Origin: Casuarina equisetifolia
Lineage: Eukaryota > Streptophyta > Magnoliopsida > Fagales > Casuarinaceae
Length of the DNA stretch: 64,000 nucleotides
Direction of reading: 5' to 3'
NCBI GenBank assembly: GCA_028551475.1
Contig: CM052354.1
Coordinates: 19,491,258-19,555,257, forward strand
Shown piece by piece: positions 63,792 through 64,000 of this stretch. Position 1 is the stretch's first letter; each line of letters begins with the position of its first letter. The position numbers and the translations under genes are program-made. The notes under the pieces are model-generated. The model had not been told where the DNA came from and did no database searches. It was given only the letters and a program-made list of their open reading frames with translations.

Positions 63792-64000
63792 GGATAAAAA
63801 AGAAAAAAAAAAGGCGATGGTCTTGAGGAGTAATTTTTGCACTTGTGGTTTTGATAAGCATTAAAGTTCATAGAGCAAACTAGCATGCTCGGTGCGGGAA
63901 TAACGATCAGGAAGATGAAGGGCAAAAACAAAGAACTGAGAGAAACCTAGACAAAGTATGATTCTTATCTGAGCTTGAGATTACCCAACAAAAGGATAGC

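Larger units (their letters stand above)
53300..64000. repeat. Large near-identical duplication, copy 2
   Basis: Copy of 28441-39141 at offset 24,859, still matching at the last base of the window, so the true right end lies outside. Confidence 0.95.

Overview
This is nuclear DNA of a flowering plant, most likely a eudicot; I cannot fix the species. The signs are intron-rich genes with GT-AG introns, a plant cluster III diacylglycerol kinase, a plant FANCD2 relative, CNL disease-resistance genes of the At4g27190 type, and Ty1/copia elements with initiator-tRNA-Met primer sites. No rRNA, tRNA, CRISPR or bacterial features were seen.

Layout. Positions 1-8.2 kb: the 5' two thirds of a DGK5-like diacylglycerol kinase on the minus strand, running off the left edge. 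8.2-10.5 kb: intergenic, ending in a run of 25 G. 10.6-20.3 kb: a FANCD2-like locus (plus strand) that keeps many recognisable exons but is broken and carries an internal duplication. 20.5-21.4 kb: an intact single-exon PTC7-type PP2C phosphatase (minus), tail to tail with FANCD2. 21.5-22.0 kb: a repeat module next to the PP2C start. 23.5-25.0 kb: a small four-exon mitochondrial membrane protein gene (plus). 25.7-27.2 kb: the 3' part of an unnamed membrane protein gene (minus).

From about 27.7 kb onward the window is duplication-rich. A block from about 28.44 kb to at least 39.14 kb recurs at 53.30-64.00 kb (to the right edge) with a constant offset of 24,859 bases and very few differences. 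Each copy holds, from left to right, a small basic ORF, the same 298-base module that flanks PP2C, a hairpin, a 3'-truncated NLR pseudogene, and a Ty1/copia fossil that itself carries a 1,300-base solo LTR. Between the copies (39-53 kb) lie an old copia relic and a third, more diverged NLR pseudogene split in its Walker A motif by another copia element of about 5.7 kb.

The functional genes (DGK, PP2C, the mitochondrial protein, probably the membrane protein) are ordinary single-copy types and do not form a pathway. The right half is a decaying NLR cluster. The order of events can be read off: shared NLR stop, older duplication, copia and LTR insertions (about 2.7-2.9 percent LTR divergence), then a much younger duplication of about 24.9 kb. 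I found no new biochemical system. The main interest is the layered duplication history and the repeated promoter-side module.
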